DNA from: Methylococcus mesophilus
GTDB taxonomy: Bacteria; Pseudomonadota; Gammaproteobacteria; Methylococcales; Methylococcaceae
Length of the DNA stretch: 64,000 nucleotides
Direction: 5' to 3'
Assembly: GCF_026247885.1 (NCBI RefSeq)
Contig: NZ_CP110921.1
Coordinates: forward strand, 124,001 to 188,000
Shown: positions 8,420-17,444 of the stretch, in pieces
Numbering within the stretch: the stretch's first letter is position 1
Layout: every line of letters starts with the position of its first letter
Translations under genes and position numbers: made by a program
Notes under the pieces: generated by a model
Databases searched by the model: none
What the model saw: only the letters and a program-made list of their open reading frames with translations
Told to the model about the DNA's origin: nothing

Positions 8420-9792
8420 ACATCTCCCAATCGACACCCGTCCGGCCCCCGGTTCCAACTTTGGGACAAGCCTTCTGGTACTGGCTCAAGCTCGGCTTCA
8501 TCAGTTTCGGCGGTCCCGCAGGGCAGATTGCCATCATGCACCACGACCTGGTCGAGAAAAAACGCTGGATTTCCGAGCGCCGTTACCTGCATGCCCTCAA
8601 TTACTGCATGCTGCTGCCGGGGCCGGAAGCCCAGCAACTGGCGACCTATATCGGCTGGCTGATGCACCGCACCTGGGGCGGCGTGATCGCCGGCGGACTG
8701 TTCGTCCTGCCCTCGCTGCTGATCTTGATCCTGCTGGGCTGGATTTACCTGGCATTCGGCCAGGTACCTGCCGTTGCCGGCGTACTGTACGGCATCAAGC
8801 CGGCGGTGACCGCCATCGTGGTGTTCGCGGCTTACCGCATTGGCTCTCGCGCCTTGAAGAATTGGGTGTTATGGGGCACGGCGGCGTTGGCGTTCGTGGC
8901 CATCTTCGTCTTTGATGCACCCTTTCCCCTGATCGTGCTGGGGGCGGCGGTCCTGGGCGCCATTGGCGGAAAACTCATGCCGCGGAAATTCGCCTTGGGT
9001 GGCGGCCATGGCCCGGCCAAGGACAATTACGGCCCTGCGCTCATTGACGATGACACGCCGGTTCCCGCTCATGCCCGCTTCACCTGGGCGGGACTACTCA
9101 AAGTCGTCCTGGCGGGCTTGATCCTCTGGGGCGCTGCGATCGGCTTCCTCGGCGCGCGCTACGGCTGGGACGGTGCGCTCACGCAGATGGGCTGGTTTTT
9201 CACCAAGGCGGCCCTCCTGACCTTCGGCGGCGCCTACGCGGTGCTCCCCTACGTCTACCAGGGCGCGGTCGAGCATTACCAATGGCTGACTCCCCCTCAG
9301 ATGATCGACGGCCTCGCCTTGGGCGAGACCACGCCGGGACCGCTCATCATGGTCGTGACCTTCGTCGGGTTCGTCGCCGGCTGGGCCAAGGCGCTGTTCG
9401 GCTCGGACCAGCTTTTTCTTGCGGGCGCCACAGCCGCTTTCGTGGTGACCTATTTCACTTTCCTGCCCAGTTTCTTGTTCATCTTGGCCGGCGGCCCCCT
9501 GGTGGAATCCACCCACGGCAATCTCAAGTTCACTGCCCCACTGACGGCAATCACCGCCGCTGTGGTGGGCGTCATCCTCAATCTGGCCGCGTTCTTTGCC
9601 TGGCACGTGTTCTGGCCGCAAGGCCCTTCGGGACTTTTCGACAGGGTTGCCGCCCTGATCGGTTTGGGTGCGCTGCTGGCGCTGTTTCGCTACAGGATCG
9701 GGGTTATTCCGCTGATCGGCGCCTCGGGCCTCGCCGGGCTTTTGTTCACTTTCCTCCCGCCCTGGCTGATCCAGGCGGGAGTGCTGCCATGA
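8416..9792 (+). CDS. chrA: Chromate efflux transporter ChrA
   Basis: A 458-residue inner-membrane protein with the two homologous CHR domains of long-chain ChrA. Domain 1 carries [19 protein letters not shown] and [16 protein letters not shown]; domain 2 carries the matching [20 protein letters not shown] and [20 protein letters not shown] long linker with basic and acidic residues separates the halves. ChrA expels chromate from the cytoplasm using the proton motive force. It overlaps chrB upstream, and its stop overlaps the start of a small truncated exported reading frame downstream (ATGA again). Confidence 0.93.
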   Translation: MNISQSTPVRPPVPTLGQAFWYWLKLGFISFGGPAGQIAIMHHDLVEKKRWISERRYLHALNYCMLLPGPEAQQLATYIGWLMHRTWGGVIAGGLFVLPSLLILILLGWIYLAFGQVPAVAGVLYGIKPAVTAIVVFAAYRIGSRALKNWVLWGTAALAFVAIFVFDAPFPLIVLGAAVLGAIGGKLMPRKFALGGGHGPAKDNYGPALIDDDTPVPAHARFTWAGLLKVVLAGLILWGAAIGFLGARYGWDGALTQMGWFFTKAALLTFGGAYAVLPYVYQGAVEHYQWLTPPQMIDGLALGETTPGPLIMVVTFVGFVAGWAKALFGSDQLFLAGATAAFVVTYFTFLPSFLFILAGGPLVESTHGNLKFTAPLTAITAAVVGVILNLAAFFAWHVFWPQGPSGLFDRVAALIGLGALLALFRYRIGVIPLIGASGLAGLLFTFLPPWLIQAGVLP

Positions 9793-9899
9793 ACCGTTTA
9801 ACGTTTCCGAGCGTTGCAATCGGAATTTTCCTTTTCCTGAGTCATGCCGCGCTGCCGGTCCGCGCGGAAGAACCGCCGCTCTTGACCGGCACGGCTTAG
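9789..9899 (+). pseudogene. Truncated exported ORF coupled to chrA
   Basis: A 36-codon frame whose ATG overlaps the chrA stop. It encodes a clear signal peptide (IGIFLFLSHAALPVRAEE) and then stops at a TAG after ten more residues. After the TAG the same frame stays open with coding-like sequence (TSWFGAVVAVVDLEEGRVKQ) to a TAA near 9990. Together with beta-propeller sequence just downstream this looks like the start of a once longer secreted protein rather than a functional micropeptide. What the intact protein did is not known. Confidence 0.45.
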
Positions 9900-9969
9900 G
9901 TAACCTCCTGGTTCGGCGCCGTCGTCGCTGTGGTCGATCTCGAAGAAGGGAGAGTGAAGCAAGCCAGCC

Positions 9970-10209
9970 CCGCTGGTAACCGACAATAACGCACGCAGCG
10001 TGTCGACCGTCGATACCAAGACCAATGTCGTGATCGGAAGCTTTACTACCGGTTTAGACGCCCGTCATACGCCATCCCCTGCTATGCCTGCCTGGGGTGC
10101 CAGCATTATCGAGAGCCAACACCTTGACCCTGCGACGTCCAGAGACTTGCCTAACGGGTTGATCGGCAGGACCGGTAAAGCAGATCATCAAGCTCTTTTA
10201 GGCTCTTGA
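9970..10209 (+). pseudogene. YVTN-type beta-propeller fragment
   Basis: The frame reads LVTDNNARSVSTVDT and TNVVIGSFTTG, which is one blade of a YVTN beta-propeller (pattern VTN..NSVSVIDT.TN.VI..I..G). It is followed by unrelated residues to a stop at 10209. There is no start codon or ribosome site for a complete protein. It is in a different frame from the truncated signal-peptide ORF just upstream, so both may be pieces of one secreted propeller gene that has collapsed by deletion. Confidence 0.45.
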
Positions 10210-10558
10210 TGAGCGGAGTGAAGGTAAGACTTAAGCCTATGAAAACGCCGATTCCGTTGGCCAGTATATCGAAGGGGTCGGTAGTCCTGATGCCGGTGAA
10301 GCCTTGCAGCAGCTCGAGGAGGCTCCCCAGCGCGATGAAGAAAGCTGGCCAGCGCCAGTGGCGGGAATAACTCAGGGAAAACCAGAGCGTCAGGACCGCA
10401 TACGCGAGGAAATGCTGGGCCTTGTCCCAGCCCAGCAGGGACGGAGCCTTGGGCAACTGCGGAACGAGGGATAGAGCGACGACCACGGCGACCATCGCCC
10501 AGCCGAGGCCTCGCCAAAGGGTGGCGTAGCGGTATGAGTTCTGCATCCGATCATTCAT
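10151..10558 (-). CDS. VanZ-family membrane protein
   Basis: A 135-residue protein with four hydrophobic segments and the VanZ pattern: WDKAQHFLAYAVLTLWFS, then SLLELLQGFTGIRTTDPFD and ILANGIGVFIGL. The conserved His/Ala-Tyr, Glu-x-x-Gln and Asp-x-x-x-Asn positions are all present. VanZ in enterococci raises teicoplanin resistance; most chromosomal relatives in proteobacteria have no assigned role. It lies downstream of nrdB on the same strand but beyond a strong terminator, so it probably has its own promoter. Confidence 0.8.
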   Translation of the reverse strand: MNDRMQNSYRYATLWRGLGWAMVAVVVALSLVPQLPKAPSLLGWDKAQHFLAYAVLTLWFSLSYSRHWRWPAFFIALGSLLELLQGFTGIRTTDPFDILANGIGVFIGLSLTFTPLIKSLKELDDLLYRSCRSTR

Positions 10559-10579
10559 GCCCGCTCCGTTGATCAGGGG

Positions 10580-10652
10580 AAAAAAGCCGCCGGATTTCCC
10601 GCACGAGCCAGACGGGGAGAAAGTCTCGTGCGTTCAGCGGAAATCGCGGCGG
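10580..10652 (-). terminator. Composite stem-loop terminator after nrdB
   Basis: Nested inverted repeats: inner perfect 8-bp arms at 10600-10607 (CGCACGAG) and 10625-10632 (CTCGTGCG), extended by near-complementary outer arms at 10586-10599 and 10639-10652. Read on the minus strand the stem is followed by a run of six T residues (10580-10585). It sits 20 bases past the nrdB stop. Confidence 0.65.
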
Positions 10653-10672
10653 GCGCGTTGCTCTGTGCTGCG

Positions 10673-11893
10673 TCAGTCCCAGCTCAGGGTGCCGCCGGTC
10701 TGATACTCGGTGACTCGGGTTTCAAAGAAATTTTTCTCCTTCTTGAGGTCCAGCACTTCGCTCATCCAGGGGAAGGGATTCGACACGCCGGGATATTGCT
10801 CGGGCAGGCCGATCTGGGCGCAGCGGCGGTTTGCGATGAACTCCAGGTATTCCTTGAACATCGGTGCGTTGAGGCCCAGGATGCCGCGCGGCATGGTGTC
10901 GTAGGCGTACTGGGTTTCGATTTCGACCGCTTCGCGGATCATCATGATCATTTCCCCTTTGAAGCTTTCCGACCACAGATGCGGGTTTTCGACCTTGATC
11001 TGGTTGATGACGTCGATGCCGAAGTTCATGTGCATGGACTCGTCGCGCATGATGTATTGGAACTGCTCGGCGGTACCGGTCATCTTGTTGCGGCGGCCCA
11101 TGGACAGGATTTGGGTGAAGCCGACGTAGAAGAAGATGCCTTCGAAGATCACGTAGAAGGCGATCAGTTCGCGCAGCAGGCGCTGGTCGTTCTCCGGCGT
11201 GCCGGTGTGGAAGTGCGGGTCGGACAGGTACTGGGTGAAGGGCAGGGCCCATTCGGCCTTGCGCGCCACGGCCGGCAACTCGCGGTACATGTTGAACACC
11301 TCGCCCTCGTCCAGCCCCAGCGATTCCACCACGTACTGGTAGGCGTGGGTGTGCAGGGCTTCCTCGAAGGCCTGGCGCAGCAGGTACTGGCGGCATTCGG
11401 GGTTGGTGATGTGGCGGTAAACGGCCAGCACCAGATTGTTCGCCACCAGCGAATCGGCGGTGGAGAAGAAGCCGAGGTTGCGCTTGATGATGGTGCGCTC
11501 GTCTTCGGTCAAACCGTCGGCGCTCTTCCACAGGGCGATGTCGGCATTCATGTTGATTTCCTGCGGCATCCAGTGGTTGGCGCAGGCATCCAGGTATTTC
11601 TGCCAGGCCCAGTGGTACTTGAAGGGCACGAGCTGGTTGAGGTCGGCCCGGCAGTTGATGATCTTCTTGTCGTCCACCTGGATGCGGCGGGCGCCCATCT
11701 CGATGTTTTCGAGGCCGGTGGCGCCGGTCGTGGCGACGGAAGGCGCCAAGCTGTCCAGACGCATTTCGGCGACGGGGGCAAGCGGCGTCGGCGCGGGTTC
11801 GACGAAGGTTTCGATGTCCAGGGTGACGGCGGTGTTTGACGGCGGATTCGACCGGGCCGTCAGGCCGGCGAGGGGATCGTCCCAATTCAGCAT
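10673..11893 (-). CDS. nrdB: Ribonucleoside-diphosphate reductase, beta subunit (class I)
   Basis: A 406-residue R2 subunit. Iron ligand and radical features are visible: the first carboxylate in [22 protein letters not shown] region, [16 protein letters not shown] with the Glu-x-x-His pair and the Tyr three residues after the His+4 position that matches the radical Tyr of E. coli R2, and [11 protein letters not shown] with the second Glu/His pair. It assembles a diiron-tyrosyl radical and passes it to NrdA to reduce ribonucleotides. The tail ends [16 protein letters not shown], resembling the R2 C-terminus that docks on R1. A good ribosome site (GGGAG, 8 bases from ATG) supports the start. 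It is separated from nrdA by two extra genes. Confidence 0.95.
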   Translation of the reverse strand: MLNWDDPLAGLTARSNPPSNTAVTLDIETFVEPAPTPLAPVAEMRLDSLAPSVATTGATGLENIEMGARRIQVDDKKIINCRADLNQLVPFKYHWAWQKYLDACANHWMPQEINMNADIALWKSADGLTEDERTIIKRNLGFFSTADSLVANNLVLAVYRHITNPECRQYLLRQAFEEALHTHAYQYVVESLGLDEGEVFNMYRELPAVARKAEWALPFTQYLSDPHFHTGTPENDQRLLRELIAFYVIFEGIFFYVGFTQILSMGRRNKMTGTAEQFQYIMRDESMHMNFGIDVINQIKVENPHLWSESFKGEMIMMIREAVEIETQYAYDTMPRGILGLNAPMFKEYLEFIANRRCAQIGLPEQYPGVSNPFPWMSEVLDLKKEKNFFETRVTEYQTGGTLSWD

Positions 11894-11947
11894 GGTTGTT
11901 GCTCCCTTTAAGAAATTGTGTCGGTGCCGCTCAAGGAAAAAGCCGGC

Positions 11948-12502
11948 TCAGTCGATGCGCGGTTGTTGGCCGGGCAGCATCCGCTTCAGAACGCCGTCGC
12001 GGTCGATATGGTGATGCTTGATAGCCATGACGACATGGCCCACCACCAGGGCCGCCAGAGCCCAACCCAGGAATTGATGGATTTCCACGAAGGTTTCGGC
12101 CAGGGCTTCGTTCTTTTCGATCAGGGCGGGCAGAGTAATCAATCCGATCAGCTTCACCGGGTAGCCGTAGCCCGAGCTGATGACCCAGCCGCTCATTGGC
12201 TGGGCGATCATCAGGCCGTACAGGGTCCAATGCGCCGAATGCGCCGCCTGCTGCAGGCCGGGCGACATGCTGTTCGGCAGCCGTGGCGGCGGATTGAGCA
12301 GCCGCCAGGCCAGCCGCGCCGTTAACAGGGCCAGCACGGCCGTGCCGAAGCCCTTGTGCCAGCCCATGATGAGAGCCTTCTCCGGGCCTTTGGGCAGGTC
12401 GGCCACGTAAAGCCCGATCACCCATGCCAGCACGATCAGTGCGGCCATGACCCAATGCAGCCACTTGGCGGTCGCGGTGTATTGATCCCGAGTCGTATTC
12501 AT
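11948..12502 (-). CDS. Cytochrome b561 family membrane protein
   Basis: A 184-residue four-helix membrane protein of the bacterial cytochrome b561 / CybB type. Candidate haem ligands are the His in AKWLHWVMAALIVLAWVIG (helix 1), GWHKGFG (helix 2) and IHQFLGWALAALVVGHVVMA (helix 4). It would carry electrons from the quinone pool or act as a small haem electron shuttle in the inner membrane. The ATG at 12502 has a GGAG ribosome site 8 bases upstream; a GTG at 12508 is less likely. It sits inside the nrdA-nrdB block, which is unusual. Confidence 0.85.
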   Translation of the reverse strand: MNTTRDQYTATAKWLHWVMAALIVLAWVIGLYVADLPKGPEKALIMGWHKGFGTAVLALLTARLAWRLLNPPPRLPNSMSPGLQQAAHSAHWTLYGLMIAQPMSGWVISSGYGYPVKLIGLITLPALIEKNEALAETFVEIHQFLGWALAALVVGHVVMAIKHHHIDRDGVLKRMLPGQQPRID

Positions 12503-12538
12503 CGACACACTTCTCCGCTTGCAGGCCCGGCGACAGCC

Positions 12539-12958
12539 TCAGTGGCCCGTGTCGTGCTTGCCGTTGGCCGCGCCGGCGGCACGGGACGGTGCATCGGCAC
12601 TCCGGTCCACGCTGACGTTGCCTACCGGGGCGCCGTCGAGCGTCATTTCGGTGATGCCCCGGTCGCGCTCATAGCGGCAGGTCAGCACGTGGTCGCCGTT
12701 GTTGGTGTAGTTCCAGGTCAGGTTTACATAGCTGCTGCCGTCGCTCTGCGACTCGCTCGGCATGTAAAGATGGGTGCCGGCCTTGGCTTCGCCGGCCTGG
12801 GTGCAGGAATCCCGCGCGTAGGTGTTCAGCATGTTGCCCGACATCAGCAGCGCCTGCCCGACCTTGTCCTGGTCGGTTTCCTTGGAGAAATACACGATGC
12901 CGAAGCCGATGACCATGATGCCGACGAATGCGTAGATGAGTTTGGTCAGTTCGCTCAT
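12539..12958 (-). CDS. Small single-pass membrane protein of unknown function
   Basis: A 139-residue protein not recognised beyond its layout: a short cytoplasmic start (MSELTK), one transmembrane helix (LIYAFVGIMVIGFGIVYF, about residues 7-24), and a periplasmic domain with two cysteines (RDSCTQAG and LTCRYERDRG) and an Asn/Tyr-rich middle (NLTWNYTNNGDHV), ending in an Ala/Gly/His tail. The start at 12958 follows an AAGGAGAGG ribosome site. It is placed 110 bases after nrdA and 36 bases before the cytochrome b561 gene on the same strand, so it may partner the cytochrome. The open frame upstream of this start is only antisense-frame noise of nrdA. Confidence 0.65.
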   Translation of the reverse strand: MSELTKLIYAFVGIMVIGFGIVYFSKETDQDKVGQALLMSGNMLNTYARDSCTQAGEAKAGTHLYMPSESQSDGSSYVNLTWNYTNNGDHVLTCRYERDRGITEMTLDGAPVGNVSVDRSADAPSRAAGAANGKHDTGH

Positions 12959-13068
12959 TTGCCTCTCCTTACCTCTCGATAGTTCAGTTATTTTCAGGGA
13001 GTCTTCCGCCAGGACCCGACGGCCTTGCCGGACGCCAGGCCCATGATGCACAAGGATGAGCGTTCCGG

Positions 13069-15978
13069 CTACTGGCACGCTTCGCAAGTGGGATCGTCGA
13101 TCAGGCAGGCCTTGGGTTCGGCCGGCCGGACGTCGGCATGGGCGGCTTCCGCCTGGCGCAGGCCTGGGATCGCGTCGTCGATCGGGTCGGTCTTCACCGC
13201 ATTGAGCTTGCCGTCGAAGGCCGTGCTCTTCTCGACGTGGGTGGCGCCCAGCGAACGCAGGTAGTACGTGGTCTTGAGGCCGCGCACCCAGGCCAGCTTG
13301 TAGAGCGTGTCGAGCTTCTTGCCGGAGGGCTCGGCCAGGTACAGGTTCAGGGATTGCGCCTGGTCCAGCCATTTCTGCCGGCGCGAACCCGCCTCGATCA
13401 GCCAGCGGGCGTCGATCTCGAACGCGGTGGAGTAGAGTTGCTTCAGCGGCTCGGGGACGCGCTCGATCTTCTGCACGCTGCCGTCGTAGTACTTGAGGTC
13501 GTTGATCATGACCGCATCCCACAGTCCCAGCGCCTTGAGGTCCTCGACCAGATAGGGGTTGACCACGGTGAACTCGCCCGACAGGTTCGATTTGACGAAC
13601 AGGTTCTGGTACGTCGGCTCGATGGACTGCGAGACGCCGCAGATATTCGAGATGGTCGCGGTGGGCGCGATCGCCATGGTGTTGCTGTTGCGCATGCCGA
13701 CCGTGCGCACCCGTTCGCGCAGGGCATCCCAGTCCAGCGTCCAGCCCCGGTCCATCTGCAGATAGCCGCCGCGTCCCTCTTCCAGCAGGGCGATGGAGTC
13801 GACCGGCAGGATGCCCCGGCTCCACAGCGAGCCGTCGAAGCTGCTGTAGCGGCCCCGCTCCTCGGCCAGATCGCTGGATGCCTGGATCGCGTAGTAGCTC
13901 ACCGCTTCCATGCTCAGGTCGGCGAAGGCCACGGCTTCCTGCGAGGCATAGGGCAGCCGCAGCTGGTACAGCGCGTCCTGGAAGCCCATGATGCCCAAGC
14001 CCACCGGGCGGTGGCGCAGATTGGAGCGGCGCGCCTGCGGCACGCTGTAATAATTGATGTCGATCACGTTGTCCAGCATGCGCATGCCGGTGGCGATGGT
14101 CCGCTGCAGCTTCGCCGTGTCCAGCGCGCCGTCCGGCGTGATGTGCGCCGCCAGGTTCACCGAGCCCAGGTTGCACACGGCGATTTCGCCGTCGTTGGTG
14201 TGCAGGGTGATCTCGGTGCAGAGGTTGGACGAATGCACCACGCCGGCGTGCTGGTTGGTGTAGCGCAGGTTGCACGGGTCCTTGAATGCCAGCCAGGGGT
14301 GGCCGGTCTCGAACAGCATGGACAGCATCTTGCGCCACAACTGGCTGGCGGGCAGGCGCTTGTACAGCTTCAGCTCGCCGCGCTCGGCCTTGGCTTCGTA
14401 GTCCAGGTAGCGCTGCTCGAAGGCCAGTCCCGTCAGGTCGTGCAGATCGGGGGTGTCGTTCGGCGAGAACAGGGTCCAGTCCTTGTCTTCCGCCACCCGC
14501 TTCATGAACAAATCCGGCACCCAGTTGGCCGTGTTCATGTCGTGGGTGCGGCGGCGGTCGTCGCCGGTGTTCTTGCGCAGGTCGAGGAATTCCTCGATGT
14601 CGATGTGCCAAGTCTCCAGGTAAGCGCAGACCGCGCCCTTGCGCTTGCCACCCTGATTCACGGCTACCGCCGTGTCGTTGGCGACCTTGAGGAAGGGCAC
14701 CACACCCTGGGACTTGCCGTTGGTGCCCTTGATGTGGGCGCCCATGCCGCGCACCCGGGACCAGTCGTTGCCGAGGCCGCCGGCGAACTTGGAGAGCAGG
14801 GCGTTGTCCTTGATGGCACTGTAGATGCCGTCCAGGTCGTCCGACACCGTGGTCAGGTAGCAGGACGAAAGCTGCGGCCGCAGCGTGCCGGCGTTGAACA
14901 GCGTCGGCGTCGAGGACATGAAGTCGAAGGAGGACAAGAGGTCGTAGAACTCGATCGCACGCTCTTCGCGGTCGACTTCCTGGATGGCCAGCCCCATGGC
15001 GACGCGCATGAAGAAGGCTTGCGGCAGCTCGAAGCGGATCTCGCCGCTGTGGATGAAATAGCGGTCGTACAGGGTCTGGAGACCCAGATAGTTGAACTGC
15101 AGGTCGCGCTCCGGCTTGAGCGCCTTCCCTAACCGCTGCAGATCGAAGCGGGTCAGCTCCGGCGACAGCAACTCCAGCTCGGCGCCGCGCTTGACGTAGT
15201 CATTGAAATATTCGCCGTAGCGCTGGCTCATCTCGTCCTGGGTGGCGGAGACGGGGCCGTGGCCGAGGAAGCTCAGGGCTTCCCGGCGCAGCGCGTCCAG
15301 CAGCAAGCGGGCGGAGACATAGGAATAGTTCGATTCCTGCTCGATGCGGGTGCGGGCGGTCATCACCAGGGTCGGCGCGACGTCCTTCTCCGGCACGCCG
15401 TCGAACAGGTTGCGGCGGGTTTCCTCGATGATCCATTGCGGTTCGACGTCGGAGAGGCCGCGGCAGGCTTCTTCCACGACGCGATGGAGGCGGGCGGTGT
15501 CCAGCGACTTGCGGCTGCCGTCGTCCAGCGTGACGTAAACCACGTCCTCGCCGTCTGGCTGCGCTTTTTCCTCGCGGCTCTTTTCGGCGCGCAGGCGGGC
15601 GCGCTCCTCGCGGTACAGCACGTAGGCGCGGGCCACTTTCTGGTGGCCGGAACGCATCAGGCCGAGTTCCACCTGGTCCTGGATGTCCTCGATGTGGATG
15701 GTGCCGCCGCCCGGCAGGCGCCGCAGCAGAGCCTTGACCACCTGGTCGGTCAGTTCGTCCACGCTTTCGTGAATGCGCCGGCTGGCCGCCGCGTTGCCGC
15801 CTTCCACCGCGAGGAAGGCCTTGGTGATGGCGACGCTGATCTTGGCGGCATCGAAGCCCGTGACTTTTCCATTGCGGCGGATGACTCGGACTTCGCCCGG
15901 AGACAGGCTGCGGAGTTCGGCGGGCGCGGCGTCTATCGAGGCATCGGAGAGGGGGCGTGCGGCGTTTTCGGTAAGCAT
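13069..15978 (-). CDS. nrdA: Ribonucleoside-diphosphate reductase, alpha subunit (class I)
   Basis: A 969-residue R1 subunit, longer than E. coli NrdA because the N-terminus carries two ATP-cone-like domains: RVIRRNGKVTGFDAAKISVA with RRLPGGGTIHIEDIQDQVE (about 30-125), and VYVTLDDGSRKSLDTARLH with NYSYVSARLLLD (about 150-240). Catalytic features include SNLCTEITLHT and VCNLGSVNL, and the C-terminus ends in a redox Cys pair (CEACQ). It reduces ribonucleoside diphosphates using the radical generated by NrdB; the cones give allosteric control by ATP/dATP. Start at 15978 follows GGAGGT at good spacing; an upstream in-frame start at 16014 would run into the operator. Two NrdR-type boxes lie upstream. 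Confidence 0.95.
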   Translation of the reverse strand: MLTENAARPLSDASIDAAPAELRSLSPGEVRVIRRNGKVTGFDAAKISVAITKAFLAVEGGNAAASRRIHESVDELTDQVVKALLRRLPGGGTIHIEDIQDQVELGLMRSGHQKVARAYVLYREERARLRAEKSREEKAQPDGEDVVYVTLDDGSRKSLDTARLHRVVEEACRGLSDVEPQWIIEETRRNLFDGVPEKDVAPTLVMTARTRIEQESNYSYVSARLLLDALRREALSFLGHGPVSATQDEMSQRYGEYFNDYVKRGAELELLSPELTRFDLQRLGKALKPERDLQFNYLGLQTLYDRYFIHSGEIRFELPQAFFMRVAMGLAIQEVDREERAIEFYDLLSSFDFMSSTPTLFNAGTLRPQLSSCYLTTVSDDLDGIYSAIKDNALLSKFAGGLGNDWSRVRGMGAHIKGTNGKSQGVVPFLKVANDTAVAVNQGGKRKGAVCAYLETWHIDIEEFLDLRKNTGDDRRRTHDMNTANWVPDLFMKRVAEDKDWTLFSPNDTPDLHDLTGLAFEQRYLDYEAKAERGELKLYKRLPASQLWRKMLSMLFETGHPWLAFKDPCNLRYTNQHAGVVHSSNLCTEITLHTNDGEIAVCNLGSVNLAAHITPDGALDTAKLQRTIATGMRMLDNVIDINYYSVPQARRSNLRHRPVGLGIMGFQDALYQLRLPYASQEAVAFADLSMEAVSYYAIQASSDLAEERGRYSSFDGSLWSRGILPVDSIALLEEGRGGYLQMDRGWTLDWDALRERVRTVGMRNSNTMAIAPTATISNICGVSQSIEPTYQNLFVKSNLSGEFTVVNPYLVEDLKALGLWDAVMINDLKYYDGSVQKIERVPEPLKQLYSTAFEIDARWLIEAGSRRQKWLDQAQSLNLYLAEPSGKKLDTLYKLAWVRGLKTTYYLRSLGATHVEKSTAFDGKLNAVKTDPIDDAIPGLRQAEAAHADVRPAEPKACLIDDPTCEACQ

Positions 15979-16014
15979 GGATAGGACCTCCGGGGGTTGT
16001 GGTCGCGAGTACAA

Positions 16015-16030
16015 ACACTATAGACGGTGT
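16015..16030 (-). promoter_or_regulatory. NrdR-type box 1 overlapping the nrdA -10
   Basis: The 16-bp imperfect palindrome ACACTATAGACGGTGT fits the NrdR-box pattern (acaCwAtATaTwGtgt). It covers the -10 element of the nrdA promoter, so a bound repressor would block transcription. Confidence 0.7.
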
Positions 16031-16046
16031 TTTTAGACAGCGTCAA
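16017..16046 (-). promoter_or_regulatory. Sigma-70 promoter of nrdA
   Basis: On the minus strand TTGACG (plus 16041-16046) and TATAGT (plus 16017-16022) are separated by 18 bases and lie about 40 bases before the nrdA start. Confidence 0.65.
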
Positions 16047-16062
16047 GCACATTATCTTGTGT
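16047..16062 (-). promoter_or_regulatory. NrdR-type box 2 upstream of the nrdA -35
   Basis: The 16-bp GCACATTATCTTGTGT matches the same pattern. It begins exactly 16 bp after box 1 ends, giving a centre-to-centre distance of 32 bp, the three-turn arrangement known for paired NrdR boxes. Confidence 0.7.
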
Positions 16063-16184
16063 CAAAGCAGTGGATGAGGTGTGGATAGCCTGTGGAAAAC
16101 CGGCCCCAGCCCCCGCCGGTTCGCAAGTCCGTGCGGCCCGGTGATACAGTTACGCCTCCTGATTTTCCCCCCGATGGAGCCCCG

Positions 16185-17396
16185 ATGAGCGCAAATTCCG
16201 AGCTGACGCCCCCCGAAACCCTCAGTCCGCCGCAGCCGGTCCAGCCGGTCGACGAGGCGCGAGCGGCCGGCATGGTCCGGCTCGAAGCCGAGACCCTGGC
16301 GAAACTGGATATGAAGATCGAGGATTTCATCGCCACGGTCATCGACCGTCCGCTGCAGAGCGAGGAGTTCAAGGCCAGGCTGGCGGGGGCGCACACCCTG
16401 GGAAACGAGGAAATCCGGGCGGCCGCCGGCATTTCCAACCGCCTGCTGGAGAAACCCATGCGGGCCATGAGCGCCGGGGTGTTCGACAGCGGCTCGGACA
16501 TTTCCCGCGCTCTGCTGGATCTCCGCGCCAAGGTGGAAGAGCTGGACCCCTCGCGCCAGGGCAATCTGCTGGAGCCGCGCAAGCTGCTGGGGCTGATCCC
16601 GATGGGCAGCCGCATCCACGACTATTTCCGCCAGTACGAATCGGCCCAGGCCCACATCAACGGCATCATCCAGGCCCTCTACGGCGGCCAGGACGAACTG
16701 CGCAAAGACAATGCCGCGATCGAGGAGGAGAAGATCCAGGCCTGGAAGATCATGGAGAAGCTGGAGCAGTACGCCTATGTCGGCAAGAAGATCGACGCCG
16801 CGCTGGAACAGAAGCTGGCCGAGATCGAGGCGCAGGACCCGGAAAAGGCCCGCGTGGTCCGCGAGGAATTGCAGTTCTACGTGCGCCAGAAGGTGCAGGA
16901 CATCCTCACCCAGCTCGCCGTGACCATCCAGGGCTATCTCGCCATGGACATGATCCGCAAGAACAACCTGGAGCTGATCAAGGGGGTGGAGCGGGCGACC
17001 ACGACCACCGTCTCGGCGCTGCGCACCGCCGTCATCGTCGCCCAGGCCCTGGCCAACCAGAAACTGGTGCTGGATCAGGTCGGGGCTCTGCGGGCCACCA
17101 CCGGCAATCTGATCGAATCCACCTCGGCCATGCTCAAGCAGCAGGCCGGCCGGGTGCAGGAGCAGGCCGGCGGCACCGCCGTCGATCTGAAGCAGCTCCA
17201 GGCCGCATTCCAGAACATCTACGAGACCATGGACAGTGTCGCCGGCTACAAGCTCCAGGCCCTGGACAACATGCGGCAGACGGTGGACGCCCTGACCCAG
17301 GCGGTCGCCAAGTCGAAAACTTATCTCGACCGCAGCAGGGAGGAAATGGTGGCGGAAGTGGCGGGAGCCCTACCTGCCGACGAAATCGTTTTGTAG
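16185..17396 (+). CDS. Toxic anion resistance protein, TelA family
   Basis: A 403-residue cytoplasmic, mostly helical protein of the TelA/KlaA family. Family signatures are LDPSRQGNLLEPRKLLGLIP, the YESAQAHINGIIQALYGG stretch, and NNLELIKGVERATTTTVSAL. Heptad-like segments suggest coiled coils in the C-terminal third. TelA proteins are linked to tellurite and other anion or membrane-stress resistance, but their mechanism is unknown; they often neighbour TerD genes, which are not seen here. The start at 16185 follows GATGGAG; an ATG-like frame from 16092 lacks support. It is divergent from nrdA. Confidence 0.82.
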   Translation: MSANSELTPPETLSPPQPVQPVDEARAAGMVRLEAETLAKLDMKIEDFIATVIDRPLQSEEFKARLAGAHTLGNEEIRAAAGISNRLLEKPMRAMSAGVFDSGSDISRALLDLRAKVEELDPSRQGNLLEPRKLLGLIPMGSRIHDYFRQYESAQAHINGIIQALYGGQDELRKDNAAIEEEKIQAWKIMEKLEQYAYVGKKIDAALEQKLAEIEAQDPEKARVVREELQFYVRQKVQDILTQLAVTIQGYLAMDMIRKNNLELIKGVERATTTTVSALRTAVIVAQALANQKLVLDQVGALRATTGNLIESTSAMLKQQAGRVQEQAGGTAVDLKQLQAAFQNIYETMDSVAGYKLQALDNMRQTVDALTQAVAKSKTYLDRSREEMVAEVAGALPADEIVL

Positions 17397-17444
17397 GATC
17401 GGCAAACATACGCCGGTAAGCACCGGAGCGTTCGCGGCTCCGCT

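Noticed and set aside
10628-11839. Long frame antisense to nrdB
   Set aside because: High GC makes open antisense frames common; nrdB on the other strand has full conserved motifs and a ribosome site.
13138-15132. 664-codon frame antisense to nrdA
   Set aside because: Mirror of nrdA codon bias with no recognisable domain or ribosome site.
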